Source: Acidisphaera sp. S103
Lineage (GTDB): Bacteria > Pseudomonadota > Alphaproteobacteria > Acetobacterales > Acetobacteraceae
Length of the DNA: 54,192 nt
Assembly: GCF_009765975.1 (NCBI RefSeq)
Contig: NZ_LMUJ01000026.1
Coordinates: 57,150 to 111,341 of the forward strand
Direction of reading: 5' to 3'
Of this stretch, positions 1-8,381 are shown in pieces (positions within the stretch are counted from its first letter, which is position 1; each line of letters begins with the position of its first letter). The notes under the pieces were generated by a model that saw nothing but the letters and a program-made list of their open reading frames with translations, had not been told where the DNA came from and ran no database searches. Made by a program: the position numbers and the translations under genes.

Positions 1-1
1 C

Positions 2-1297
2 GCCGCCGCCGAAACCGCCGACCCATGGGAAGCCGCCAACCTCAGCCTGATGCGCCACGCTTACACGCGCGCCAAGGCGTTGCCGGAGGATCTGGTCGAG
101 GCACAGGCCAAGGCGAACTCCGCCTGCGAGAAAATCTGGCGCACCGCCCGCAAGGACGCCGACTTCGCCATGGTGCGACCCCATCTGGCCGAGGTGCTGC
201 GTCTGACCCGCGAATCCGCCGCCGCGCTCGCCGGCGCACTCGGTCTGACCCCGTACGACGCCCTGATGGACGGCCACCAGCCGGGCATCGGCGCCGACGA
301 CGTAGCCCCGGTCTTCGCTGCCTATGAAGACTTCCTGTCCACCGCGCTGCCGCTCGCCGAACAATACCAGGCCGAACACCCCGCCCCAATCCGCCCCGTC
401 GGGCCGTTCCCGGTCGCCGCGCAACAAATGCTCTGTCGAGACCTCGCACAGCGTCTGGGCCTGGATTTCGACCACGCCAGGCTCGACCAGTCCGCCCACC
501 CATTCTCCGGCGGAACCCCCACCGACGTCCGGATTACCACTCGCTATCTGGAGGACGATTTCACCTCCGCCATCCTGGCCGTGGTGCACGAGACCGGACA
601 CGCTTTGTATGAGCGCGGCCTGCCCCCAGCCTACGCCCGCCTGCCGGTTGGCGAGGCCGCCGGCATGGCCACACACGAAAGCCAATCGCTCATCGTCGAG
701 ATGCAAGCCTTCCGCTCCGACTCGTTCCTCGGCTGGCTCGGTCCCCGGTTGCACGAGACATTCGGCGGCGCCCCCGACCCATACCGACTGGACAACCTGG
801 GCCGCCTGTGGCGCCGCGTCCAACGCAGCACAATCCGCGTCGACGCGGACGAAATGACCTATCCGGCCCACGTCATCCTGCGCTTCCGGCTGGAGCGCGC
901 GATGATCGCCGGAGACCTGTCCGTCTCCGACCTGCCCGCCGCCTGGAACGACGGCCTGCACGCCCTGCTGGGGGTCACGCCGCCCGACGACGCGCAAGGC
1001 TGCCTGCAGGACATTCACTGGTACGACGGCGCCTTCGGCTATTTCCCCAGCTACACACTGGGTGCCATGGCCGCCGCCCAACTGATGCAGGCCGCCCGCG
1101 CCGTAATCCCCAACATGGATGAAGCCTTCAGCCGAGGCGACCTGTCGCCCCTGCTGGCATGGCTTCGGGTCCATGTCCACGGCGTTGCCAGCCGGTTCGA
1201 CTTCAACACGATCCTGGAACGCGCGACCGGCCGCAAACTCGACCCGCTCGCCTTCCAGTCCCACCTGCGCCGCCGCTACCTGCGCGCCGTCGACTAA
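2..1297 (+). CDS. M32 carboxypeptidase Taq, 5'-truncated by the window edge
   Basis: The frame is open from the first bases of the window, so the true start lies upstream; 431 residues are visible against about 500 usual for the family. The zinc-protease motif HETGH lies at nt 587-601 (about residue 196 of the visible part), followed about 30 residues later by the family motif HESQS, which carries the third zinc ligand. The C-terminal part (DIHWYDGAFGYFPSYTLG) is also typical. M32 enzymes are cytoplasmic metallocarboxypeptidases that trim C-terminal residues from peptides. The gene converges on exonuclease III, with a hairpin-repeat array between them. Identification is firm; only the N-terminus is missing. 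Confidence 0.92.
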   Translation, partial: AAAETADPWEAANLSLMRHAYTRAKALPEDLVEAQAKANSACEKIWRTARKDADFAMVRPHLAEVLRLTRESAAALAGALGLTPYDALMDGHQPGIGADDVAPVFAAYEDFLSTALPLAEQYQAEHPAPIRPVGPFPVAAQQMLCRDLAQRLGLDFDHARLDQSAHPFSGGTPTDVRITTRYLEDDFTSAILAVVHETGHALYERGLPPAYARLPVGEAAGMATHESQSLIVEMQAFRSDSFLGWLGPRLHETFGGAPDPYRLDNLGRLWRRVQRSTIRVDADEMTYPAHVILRFRLERAMIAGDLSVSDLPAAWNDGLHALLGVTPPDDAQGCLQDIHWYDGAFGYFPSYTLGAMAAAQLMQAARAVIPNMDEAFSRGDLSPLLAWLRVHVHGVASRFDFNTILERATGRKLDPLAFQSHLRRRYLRAVD

Positions 1298-1355
1298 GCG
1301 AGGGCAGGGGCCGCAACCACGCCGCCGCAAGGCTGACGCACCGGCCTCTCCTCCC

Positions 1356-1485
1356 CGTCATGGGTCGACCCGCCGGCCTCTCTTCCACGTCATAGAGTCT
1401 GGCGCGCGAGCCTCTCCCCCGTCATGGACCGACCCGCCGGCCTTTCCTCCCCGTCATGGTGAGCGAAGGCTCACCATCTACGCCT
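1356..1485 (+). repeat. 32-bp tandem array (4 units) ending in an intact REP-like hairpin
   Basis: Units start with CGTCAT at 1356, 1388, 1420 and 1452, exactly 32 bp apart. Units 1 and 3 are nearly identical and unit 2 has diverged. The last unit (1452-1485) is a canonical copy of the dispersed element: arm ATGGTGAGC (1456-1464), loop GAAG, arm GCTCACCAT (1469-1477), then CTACGCCTT. The array fills the gap between the convergent M32 peptidase and exonuclease III genes and may act as a bidirectional terminator; that role is inferred. A partial unit end (CCGGCCTCTCCTCC) precedes the first CGTCAT. Confidence 0.85.
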
Positions 1486-1531
1486 TGGGGGCAGAAAGGC
1501 AGAAGCCGTCGACACCGACCCAGGCCAGCGT

Positions 1532-2335
1532 TCAGACCTCCATCTCCACACAAACCGGCACATGATCCGACCCGCGCGGCCAATCCCGAGCGTCCCGCAG
1601 GATTGTCTGGCTGCGCAGCCCCGACTCCAGGTCCGGTGTCACCCACACATGGTCCAGCCGCCGGCCGCGATCCGACGCCCGCCAATCCTGGTTGCGATAC
1701 GACCACCACGAATACAGCTTCTGCTCCGGCGGCACGAAATGCCGCACCGCGTCCACGAAGCCAGCGTCCATCCAGGCGTTCAGCCCCTCGGTTTCTGGTG
1801 GCGTATGGCTCACCACATCGAGCAACTGCTTATGGCTCCAGACATCGTTCTCCAGCGGCGCGATGTTCAGGTCACCGACAAGCACCGATCGCGAAAGAGT
1901 CCGCGCCGCGAACCAAGACCGAGCCTCGGCGATGAAATCGAGTTTGTGGCCGTATTTCGGGTTCTGAGTCCGGTCCGGCACATCCCCGCCGGCCGGCACG
2001 TAGAAATTATGCAACTCGACTGGCCCGCCCGGCGTCTGCAACGTCGCCGCGACATGCCGGCAGTCGCCCTTGCCGCACCAGTCCGGGGCGGTGTCGTGCA
2101 GTTCCAGCGGCACGCGGGACAAGATTGCCACGCCGTTGTAGCCCTTCATCCCGCGAAACACGGTGTGAGGATACCCCAGCGGCTGCAACGCCTCCGCCGG
2201 GAACAGCAGGTCCGGGACCTTCGTCTCCTGCAAGCAGATGACGTCCGGCCCGAGCGCCTCGACCAGCTTGTCGAGCAGCCCGACGCGCAAGCGCAGCGAG
2301 TTGATGTTCCAGGTCGCGACCCGCAGAGACGCCAT
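1532..2335 (-). CDS. xthA: Exodeoxyribonuclease III
   Basis: 267 residues, the normal family length. The exonuclease/endonuclease/phosphatase fold shows its motifs in order: RVATWNINSLR near the N-terminus, CLQETKV with the metal-binding glutamate, GDLNIAP in the middle and GSDHVPV at the C-terminus with the catalytic Asp-His. It acts in base-excision repair as an AP endonuclease and 3'-5' exonuclease on double-stranded DNA. Its ATG overlaps the TGA of the upstream fumarylacetoacetate-hydrolase-family gene (TGATG), so the two are co-transcribed and probably translationally coupled. Confidence 0.95.
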   Translation of the reverse strand: MASLRVATWNINSLRLRVGLLDKLVEALGPDVICLQETKVPDLLFPAEALQPLGYPHTVFRGMKGYNGVAILSRVPLELHDTAPDWCGKGDCRHVAATLQTPGGPVELHNFYVPAGGDVPDRTQNPKYGHKLDFIAEARSWFAARTLSRSVLVGDLNIAPLENDVWSHKQLLDVVSHTPPETEGLNAWMDAGFVDAVRHFVPPEQKLYSWWSYRNQDWRASDRGRRLDHVWVTPDLESGLRSQTILRDARDWPRGSDHVPVCVEMEV

Positions 2336-3021
2336 CAGACGATTCGGGTCTTCACCGAACCGACGCCCTCGACGGTGCCTTCCAGCAGGTCACCGCGCTG
2401 CACCGCCGCGACATTCTCCGGCGTGCCGCTGTAGATCAGGTCGCCAGGCGCCAGCTTCACCAGCCCCGACAGGTAGGCGATCATCTCCGGCACGCTCCAG
2501 ATCATCTTCGACAGATCGGAGGTCTGGCGAACTTTGCCGTTCACCTTCAACTCGATCAGCCCCTTGGCAGGATGGCCGACCTTCGACGCCGGCACCAGCA
2601 GCCCGATCGGCGCCGACCAGTCGAAGCCCTTGCCCATATCCCAGGGCTTGCCTTCCTTCTTCGCCGCGTTCTGCAGATCGCGCCGCGTCATGTCCAACCC
2701 GGCGGCATAGCCCCAGACGTGCCGCAGCGCATCGGCCTCGGCAATGTTCGCGCCGCCTTCGCCGATCGCCACCACCATCTCCATCTCATGGTGCAACTGA
2801 CTGCTCTGCGGCGGATACGGCATGTCGGCGCCATCCGGCAGCAGCGCGTCGGCCGGCTTCATGAAGAAGAACGGCGGCTCCCGATCCGGATCGCTGCCCA
2901 TCTCCCTGGCGTGTTCGGCGTAGTTGCGCCCGACGCAGAAAACCCGGCGGACCGGAAAGCTGCCACCACCGGCAACAGGCACGGACGCAATCGCCGGCGG
3001 GGAGATGACGTAATCAGCCAT
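2335..3021 (-). CDS. Fumarylacetoacetate hydrolase family protein
   Basis: 228 residues from the ATG at 3021 (MADYVISPP). The frame is open further upstream, but this start fits the small FAHD-type family and has a GAGGG Shine-Dalgarno about 10 nt before it. Family features are VFCVGRNYAEHA near residue 27, the acidic metal-binding stretch EMEMVVAIGEGG, and the C-terminal YSGTPENVAAV. Members hydrolyse or decarboxylate 2-oxo-dicarboxylic intermediates such as fumarylpyruvate, acylpyruvates or oxaloacetate. The substrate cannot be read from sequence. It is the first gene of a pair with exonuclease III. Confidence 0.9.
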   Translation of the reverse strand: MADYVISPPAIASVPVAGGGSFPVRRVFCVGRNYAEHAREMGSDPDREPPFFFMKPADALLPDGADMPYPPQSSQLHHEMEMVVAIGEGGANIAEADALRHVWGYAAGLDMTRRDLQNAAKKEGKPWDMGKGFDWSAPIGLLVPASKVGHPAKGLIELKVNGKVRQTSDLSKMIWSVPEMIAYLSGLVKLAPGDLIYSGTPENVAAVQRGDLLEGTVEGVGSVKTRIV

Positions 3022-3167
3022 TCGGTTGCACCCTCGTATGGAGCCAGTCGGAAATAGTCGGAATCGGATGAAACAGCGGCCGGACATACGGGAAACATGA
3101 AGGCGAGGCAATGGTTCACCCGGCCGCGTGATCTGCCGGGAGGACCCCGGGACTCCAGTGGACGTGA

Positions 3168-3452
3168 TCAACGTTTGGTGGGCCGCCGAGCGGTATGCCG
3201 GACCCGCAGGATGCGGACACTGTCCCGCGTGATTCGATAACGGATGATGTAGGGATATGCCGTTATCAGTTCCCGCATATTGGATTTGGGTACCGCTCTT
3301 CCCCGATGCGGAAAGTCTGCGAGGCTGTCTCCAGCGCCGATCAAGGCGTGGAATACGCTGGCAGCGGCTTGGGGATTGAAGACGGTCAGGTAGTCGAAGA
3401 TTTTGACAATCTCGCGCAGGGCGGACGGCGACCAAATGACCGGCAAGGTCAT
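3168..3452 (-). CDS. RelE/ParE-family toxin
   Basis: 94 residues with the ParE/RelE layout: N-terminal WSPSALREIVKIFDYL helix, a central FPHRGR turn, and the C-terminal strand pair YIIRYRI...VRILRVRHTARRP typical of ParE-like toxins. ParE members poison gyrase and RelE members cleave mRNA on the ribosome; which applies here is not decidable by eye. The start ATG overlaps the stop of the 59-aa antitoxin gene (ATGA), the usual toxin-antitoxin arrangement. Confidence 0.88.
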   Translation of the reverse strand: MTLPVIWSPSALREIVKIFDYLTVFNPQAAASVFHALIGAGDSLADFPHRGRAVPKSNMRELITAYPYIIRYRITRDSVRILRVRHTARRPTKR

Positions 3453-3628
3453 ACGGTCGGGGGTGGCGTCCGCTTACCCTGCGCCAGCTTCTTCAGCCAT
3501 TCGCGGACCTTGGTGTGCGGAACGCCGAGGCCGGCCTCGATTTCCGCGTCGGCGATGGCGTCGCGCCGAACCTCTTCTGCCTCGTCCGGAAGTGTGTCGA
3601 AGATAGACTCGAGTTTGGTGTTGCCCAT
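3449..3628 (-). CDS. Small antitoxin partner of the RelE/ParE toxin
   Basis: A 59-codon gene beginning MGNTKLESIFDTLPDEAEE and ending WLKKLAQGKRTPPPTV. Its TGA overlaps the toxin ATG by 4 nt. The segment RRDAIADAEIEAGLG-VPHTKVREWLKK resembles the short acidic antitoxins whose core is DAEADIxAGRxVPHExVxxWL, encoded in front of ParE-like toxins (recalled from family knowledge). The N-terminus is acidic and helical and the C-terminus basic and proline-rich. Antitoxins of this kind neutralise the toxin and usually repress their own operon. Confidence 0.8.
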   Translation of the reverse strand: MGNTKLESIFDTLPDEAEEVRRDAIADAEIEAGLGVPHTKVREWLKKLAQGKRTPPPTV

Positions 3629-3684
3629 GTGCGAATTCTACCGATGTTTTACCGTGTAGTCACGAACGTCTGGTAGCCGCAGTT

Positions 3685-3897
3685 TCAGTTCACTGGCGCA
3701 TCGACGATATCAAGCCGTACCTTGATCCGCTCCACATCGCCGCCCAACCGATCCACACGACGGGACAGCGAGGCGTAGCTGCCTTCCAGGAAACCAAGGC
3801 GCTCCTTGATCTCGATGATGTCACCCTTGATGTGGCTGATATCGCCTCGGATGGCGCGCAGCAACGTCAGGATCAGATTGTTGGGGTCATCAGACAT
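3685..3897 (-). CDS. Small coiled-coil protein of unknown function
   Basis: 70 residues from the ATG at 3897 (MSDDPNNLILTLLRAIRGD). Most of the chain is heptad-like (ISHIKGDIIEIKERLGFLEG, then SLSRRVDRLGGDVERIKVRL), so it should form a long helix or coiled coil. Similar short proteins are common in alphaproteobacteria, often without known function. It stands alone between the toxin-antitoxin pair and the divergent enolase-family gene. A longer start at 3984 is possible but adds an Arg/Cys-rich segment that looks non-coding. Confidence 0.6.
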   Translation of the reverse strand: MSDDPNNLILTLLRAIRGDISHIKGDIIEIKERLGFLEGSYASLSRRVDRLGGDVERIKVRLDIVDAPVN

Positions 3898-4071
3898 TTG
3901 CGAAGTCCGTTTGTTGAAATCCACCAAGCAACCAGAGACCCCCCACGATCGCACGCGTAACCGCGCCGCAAAGCGACGATCCACGACATATCATAAATCG
4001 TACCGGCCCCAAAGCACGACAAGCGCCCCGATCCAGCCTAACCTCCCCGCACAACCCGGAGGGAATCAACG

Positions 4072-5250
4072 ATGAAGATCGCCAAGATCGAGGACCTGCA
4101 CGCCGACGCCGGTTGGCGCACCTTCTCATTCCTGAAAATCACCACCGATGACGGCTTGGTCGGCTGGTCCGAGTACACCGAGGCCGATGGCAGCCGAGGC
4201 CTCACCGCCGTCATCCAAGGCATGGCCGAAGCCCTGATCGGCACCGATCCGCGGCCGATCCAGGCTATCGACTCACTGCTGTATGTGAAGCAGGTCCAGG
4301 CCCCCAACGGCGTCAACCAGCGCGCCATCGCCGCCATCGGCAACGCCCTGCTCGACATCAAGGGCAAAGCCCTCGGTGTCCCGGTCTACGAACTGTTCGG
4401 CGGTCCCGTCCGCCGCCGCATCCCCGTCTACTGGTCGCATTGCGGCTCCTACCGCGTCCGCAACCACGAACTGGTCGGCGTCCCCCCGCTGCGGACCTAC
4501 GACGACGTCGCCGCCCTGGGCGCCGAGGTCAAACGCCGTGGCTTCAAGGGCCTCAAGACCAACATCCTGCCCTTCGACGGTGAAAAACTGACAGGTTTCG
4601 GCCCCGGTTTCGGCCGCACGCCCGGCCACCCCGAACTCAACGTCGACCGCAAGACCCTGCAAGCCGTCCGCGACCTGCTGGGAGCGTTCCGCGCTGGCGC
4701 CGGCCCCGACATGGGCCTGCACCTCGACGTCAACTACCACTTCAAGACCGAGGGGTACCTGCAGATCGCCAAGGCGGTCGAACCGTTCGATCTCACCTGG
4801 CTGGAAATCGACACCTGGGACCCGCAATCCCTCGCCCTGATCCGCAGCAAGGCGCCGTGCCCCATCGCCTCGCTGGAATCCGTCACCGGCCGCCGAGCCT
4901 TCCGCCCGTTCCTGGACGCCTATTCCACCGATGTCGCGATTATCGACGTCATCTGGAACGGCTTCCTCGAATCCATCAAGATCGCCGCCATGGCCGAGGC
5001 GTATGAGGTCAACGTCGCCCCGCACAACTACTACGGCCACCTCTGCTCCGCCGTCAGCGCGCATTTCTGCGCCGTGGTGCCCAACTTCCGCATCATGGAA
5101 ATCGACATCGACAGCGTCGCCTGGCGGGATGAGCTTTTCATCAACGCGCCAATCATAGAAAACGGCGACCTCATCATCCCCGACCGTCCCGGTTGGGGCG
5201 TCGACGTCAACGAGGCGGCCGTCAGAGCGCACCCGCCAAAAGGAAGATAA
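4072..5250 (+). CDS. Mandelate racemase/muconate lactonizing enzyme family protein
   Basis: 392 residues of the enolase superfamily. An N-terminal capping domain (MKIAKIEDLHADAGWRTFSF) precedes a TIM barrel. Visible catalytic elements are the lysine region GFKGLKTN, metal ligand Asp in LHLDVNYHF, Glu in TWLEIDTWD, Glu in ASLESVTG, and the histidine in NVAPHNYYGH. This set fits acid-sugar dehydratases or racemases; the second lysine of a KxK motif appears to be Asn. A GGAGGGAA ribosome site precedes the ATG. The stop overlaps the start of the PfkB kinase gene, suggesting one carbohydrate-related operon. Substrate unknown. Confidence 0.88.
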   Translation: MKIAKIEDLHADAGWRTFSFLKITTDDGLVGWSEYTEADGSRGLTAVIQGMAEALIGTDPRPIQAIDSLLYVKQVQAPNGVNQRAIAAIGNALLDIKGKALGVPVYELFGGPVRRRIPVYWSHCGSYRVRNHELVGVPPLRTYDDVAALGAEVKRRGFKGLKTNILPFDGEKLTGFGPGFGRTPGHPELNVDRKTLQAVRDLLGAFRAGAGPDMGLHLDVNYHFKTEGYLQIAKAVEPFDLTWLEIDTWDPQSLALIRSKAPCPIASLESVTGRRAFRPFLDAYSTDVAIIDVIWNGFLESIKIAAMAEAYEVNVAPHNYYGHLCSAVSAHFCAVVPNFRIMEIDIDSVAWRDELFINAPIIENGDLIIPDRPGWGVDVNEAAVRAHPPKGR

Positions 5251-6230
5251 TGACCGAACCTACCTACGATATCCTCGGCATCGGCAACGCCATTGTCGAC
5301 GTCGTCGCCCGAGCCGAGGACAGCTTTCTGTCGCGCCACGACATGCACAAGGGGGCGATGATCCTGATCGACGCCCCGACGGCCGACTCGATCTACGCCG
5401 CGATGCCTCCGGGGCAGGAGAGCAGCGGCGGGTCCGCCGCCAACACCTGCGCCGTCGCGGCGGGCCTCGGCGCCAAGGTCGCCTATATCGGCAAGGTTGC
5501 CGACGACCAGTTGGGTGCCGCGTTCCGCCACGACATCAAGGCGGTCGGCGTCCACTTCCCCACCGCCCCGCTGTCCGGCGGCGCCCCGACCGCCCGCTGC
5601 CTGATCCTGGTCACGCCGGACGGCCAGCGCACCATGAACACCTTCCTGGGCGCCTGCGTCACCCTGGGCGAGGCCGACGTGGACCCCGCCCTGGTCGCCG
5701 CCTCCGCCGTCACCTACCTGGAAGGCTACCTGTTCGACCCGCCGGAGGCCCAGGCCGCCTTCCGCAAGGCCGCCACCGCCGCCCATGCCGCCGGCCGCCG
5801 CGTCGCCCTGTCGCTGTCCGACGCCTTCTGCGTCAACCGCCACCGCGCGGCGTTCCTCGACCTGGTCGCCAACCACGTCGACATCCTGTTCGCCAACGAG
5901 ACCGAGATCACCGCGCTCTACGAACGCAACACCTTCGAGGAAGCCGCCGAGGCCGCCCGCAAGGACATCGCGCTCGCTGCCCTGACCCGCAGCGAAGCGG
6001 GCAGCCTGATCATCCAGGGCACTGAAACGGTCAAGATCGCCGCCCAACCCACCAAGGTGGTGGACACCACCGGTGCCGGGGATGCCTACGCCGCCGGCTT
6101 CCTTGCCGGCCTGACCGCCGGCAAGCCGTTGGCTGTGTGCGGCCAGATGGGCAGCATCGCCGCGTCGGAGATCATCAGCCACTACGGCGCCCGTCCGGAA
6201 ACCGACCTGCGCAGGCTGATGCCGGCTTGA
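5250..6230 (+). CDS. PfkB-family carbohydrate kinase (adenosine kinase-like)
   Basis: 326 residues from the ATG at 5250, which overlaps the preceding TAA and follows an AGGAAG ribosome site. The N-terminal signature GIGNAIVDVVA and GGSAANTCAVAAGLG bind substrate. The C-terminal VDTTGAGDAYAAGFLAG (from about residue 270) carries the anion hole and catalytic Asp278. The family phosphorylates sugars or nucleosides with ATP; alphaproteobacterial relatives are usually labelled adenosine kinase. The overlap with an acid-sugar dehydratase gene would also fit a 2-keto-3-deoxy-sugar-acid kinase, but the N-terminal pattern is closer to adenosine kinase. Confidence 0.88.
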   Translation: MTEPTYDILGIGNAIVDVVARAEDSFLSRHDMHKGAMILIDAPTADSIYAAMPPGQESSGGSAANTCAVAAGLGAKVAYIGKVADDQLGAAFRHDIKAVGVHFPTAPLSGGAPTARCLILVTPDGQRTMNTFLGACVTLGEADVDPALVAASAVTYLEGYLFDPPEAQAAFRKAATAAHAAGRRVALSLSDAFCVNRHRAAFLDLVANHVDILFANETEITALYERNTFEEAAEAARKDIALAALTRSEAGSLIIQGTETVKIAAQPTKVVDTTGAGDAYAAGFLAGLTAGKPLAVCGQMGSIAASEIISHYGARPETDLRRLMPA

Positions 6231-6272
6231 ACGAGCGTCCGACTCGCCACGGCCGGCCCCACTCCCTTCGAT

Positions 6273-6305
6273 CGTCATGGCCGGGCGTGTCCCGGCCATC
6301 CGCGC
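6273..6305 (+). repeat. REP-like hairpin element
   Basis: CGTC followed by a perfect 9-bp stem: ATGGCCGGG (6277-6285), loop CGTGT, CCCGGCCAT (6291-6299), then CCGCG. It lies between the PfkB kinase and the alpha/beta hydrolase, which run in the same direction, and belongs to the dispersed family seen elsewhere in the window. Confidence 0.85.
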
Positions 6306-6345
6306 AGCGACCGCTGGGACACGTTCCGCCTACACAGAGAACCCC

Positions 6346-7110
6346 ATGATCCTGCACGCCATCCAGGCCGGCGACGGCCCACCCGTCGTCCTGCTGCACG
6401 GCCTGTTCGGCGCCGCCCGCAACTTCGGGGCTGTCCAGCGCGCCATCGTCCCGCACGTCCGGGTCGTCGCGCTGGACATGCGCAACCACGGCGACAGCCC
6501 GCATGCCGACGACATGCGCTACCCCACCCAGGCGGCCGACGTCCACGAGACCCTTCTGTCCCTCGGTATCGATAAAGCCGCGGTCATCGGCCACTCGATG
6601 GGCGGCAAGGCGGCCATGGCGCTGGCCCTGCAATATCCCGATCAGGTCGGCCGCCTGCTGGTCGCCGACATCGCCCCCGTCATCTACCAGCACGGCAACG
6701 ATATCATTGCTGCGGCGATGGCCGCGATCCCCCTGACCCCATCACTGACCCGCCAGCAAGCCGACGCCGCCCTGGCCGACGCCGTCCCCCGCCCCGACAT
6801 ACGAGCCTTCCTGCTGCAAAACCTGCGCTTCGGCACCGACCCGCATTGGCGCATCGGCCTGGCCGAAATCGCCGCCGCCGTCCCTGACCTGGAGGGTTGG
6901 ATCGACCTGCCCGGCACCTACCCCGGCCCAACCGTGTTCGTGACCGGCGCCAACTCCGACTACGTCCGCCACGAGCACCGACCCGCCATCCGATCCCAGT
7001 TCCCGACGGCCCGCTTCGTCGCCGTCAAGAACGCCGGCCATTGGGTCCACGCCGACAACCCCGCCGGCTTCCTCTCGGTCGTGGAGGCCTTCCTGCACGA
7101 CTGGCGATAA
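6346..7110 (+). CDS. Alpha/beta-fold hydrolase, YbfF-like
   Basis: 254 residues from MILHAIQAGDG at 6346. The oxyanion segment VVLLHGLFGAARNF is followed by the nucleophile elbow GHSMGG with Ser84. Near the C-terminus GANSDYV may hold the acid residue and KNAGHWVHADNP the catalytic His (about residue 232). The architecture matches YbfF-type acyl-CoA esterases. The start was chosen because earlier in-frame codons run through the hairpin element, which gives a non-homologous-looking N-terminus. It converges almost directly on the MFS gene, with only 3 nt between the stops. Confidence 0.88.
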   Translation: MILHAIQAGDGPPVVLLHGLFGAARNFGAVQRAIVPHVRVVALDMRNHGDSPHADDMRYPTQAADVHETLLSLGIDKAAVIGHSMGGKAAMALALQYPDQVGRLLVADIAPVIYQHGNDIIAAAMAAIPLTPSLTRQQADAALADAVPRPDIRAFLLQNLRFGTDPHWRIGLAEIAAAVPDLEGWIDLPGTYPGPTVFVTGANSDYVRHEHRPAIRSQFPTARFVAVKNAGHWVHADNPAGFLSVVEAFLHDWR

Positions 7111-7113
7111 CGA

Positions 7114-8274
7114 TCACGCGGCAGGCAGCCGCAACGGCAACAGGAACGTCAACGCCACCGCCGCCCCAGCCCCACACACCAGAAACACATCCAGCGCCGG
7201 CAGCGCGGCGATCGCCGGAGCCGTCACCGTCGGCGCCAGCGCCTGTGCCAGCAGCACCGGCACCGCGAGCCACCCCAACAGCGCCGCATATCCCGCCGGC
7301 CCGAAGATCGCCAGCGGCAGCGTCCCCCGGTTGATCGTCAGGATCCCGTTGCTCATGCCATACAGCACCGCGAACCCCATCGCCGCGTAAGCCCCACCGA
7401 ACAGCAACAACACCGCCCCAACAGGAAACAGCACTGCCCCGACACGCGCCTTAACCAGCAGATTGATCCGCGGTCCGATGACATATTCCAGCAGCCGCCC
7501 GGCGACTTGGGCCGGCCCGATCAGCGCAGCAACACCAACCGCCTCCGCCGCGGTCAGATCGATTCCCTGCAACAACGACAGGATATGCACCGCGATCGTA
7601 GACGTAATGAACCAGCGCAGCGCAAAGAACCCGCCCAGCAGCACCAGCGCCCGACGCTGCGCCGAGGACCGGGGCATCCCGCCCTCCACGCCATCCTGGC
7701 GTGGCCGAGGCGGCGCCGGCGGCACCAACAGCCAAACCATCGGCAAATTGACCAGCAGCATCAGCCCCGCATAGCCCAGCAGCAGACCACGCCAGCCCAG
7801 CGTCCCGATCAGCGTCGCCCCCACGGTCCAGAACACCGCGCTCGCAAACCCCGCCACCAGCGTGATCCCCGTGATGCTGGGTCCCGCCTCCTGTCCCAGC
7901 AGGCCGCCGACCGTCGCAAAGGCGGCGTCATACAATCCCATAGACATGCCCGCGCCGATGATCGTCCACCCGAGGTACCAGACCGCCAAATTAGGCGTGA
8001 ACGCCAACACCACCTGGCCAACAGCCATCACCACGATGCTGGTCAGCAGCGCGCCACGCCCGCCATGCCGATCGATCCACTTCCCGACCCGAGGCGCACC
8101 TGCACCCGCCACCAGCAACGCCCACGAAAACGCCCCCAGCATCCGAAACCCCGACTGCCCCAGCGTCACCCCAACCGGCCCCGCAACGATCGCCGGCAGG
8201 AAGAACGTCATCCCCCAGGACAGCATCTGGTTGATGCCAAGCACGGTGCCGAGGCGGAAATGCGATGCGGACAT
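7114..8274 (-). CDS. MFS transporter
   Basis: 386 residues from MSASHFRLGTVLGINQM at 8274, which has a GAGCGGA ribosome site; an earlier in-frame ATG at 8334 would add 20 residues. About 12 hydrophobic segments are visible, and the loop after the second helix has APRVGKWIDRHGGR, the RxGxxxDRxGxR-type motif A of the major facilitator superfamily. The cytoplasmic mid-loop is rich in Pro/Arg/Gln (PPAPPRPRQDGVEGG). It is an inner-membrane secondary transporter of unknown substrate, divergent from the alpha/beta hydrolase at 8382. Confidence 0.85.
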   Translation of the reverse strand: MSASHFRLGTVLGINQMLSWGMTFFLPAIVAGPVGVTLGQSGFRMLGAFSWALLVAGAGAPRVGKWIDRHGGRGALLTSIVVMAVGQVVLAFTPNLAVWYLGWTIIGAGMSMGLYDAAFATVGGLLGQEAGPSITGITLVAGFASAVFWTVGATLIGTLGWRGLLLGYAGLMLLVNLPMVWLLVPPAPPRPRQDGVEGGMPRSSAQRRALVLLGGFFALRWFITSTIAVHILSLLQGIDLTAAEAVGVAALIGPAQVAGRLLEYVIGPRINLLVKARVGAVLFPVGAVLLLFGGAYAAMGFAVLYGMSNGILTINRGTLPLAIFGPAGYAALLGWLAVPVLLAQALAPTVTAPAIAALPALDVFLVCGAGAAVALTFLLPLRLPAA

Positions 8275-8381
8275 TCCGCTCAGCATCCGCCAAACGACAA
8301 CCCGGAACAATCCACACCCCAGCCAGTTGTCCATACCGCCCGCTCGGTCCTACACTAACCGGAAACCAACGGGAGCGTTCG

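Noticed and set aside
1356..1485. Possible CRISPR or regulatory direct-repeat array
   Set aside because: Four contiguous 32-bp units without spacers, ending in the same hairpin as elsewhere.
5031..6299. 422-codon reverse frame over the PfkB kinase gene
   Set aside because: Gly/Val/Asp-rich shadow of a well-conserved forward gene.
7451..7735. Reverse frame with repeated Gly/Ala inside the MFS gene
   Set aside because: It is an out-of-frame reading of the MFS transporter, which has convincing helices and motif A in the other frame.
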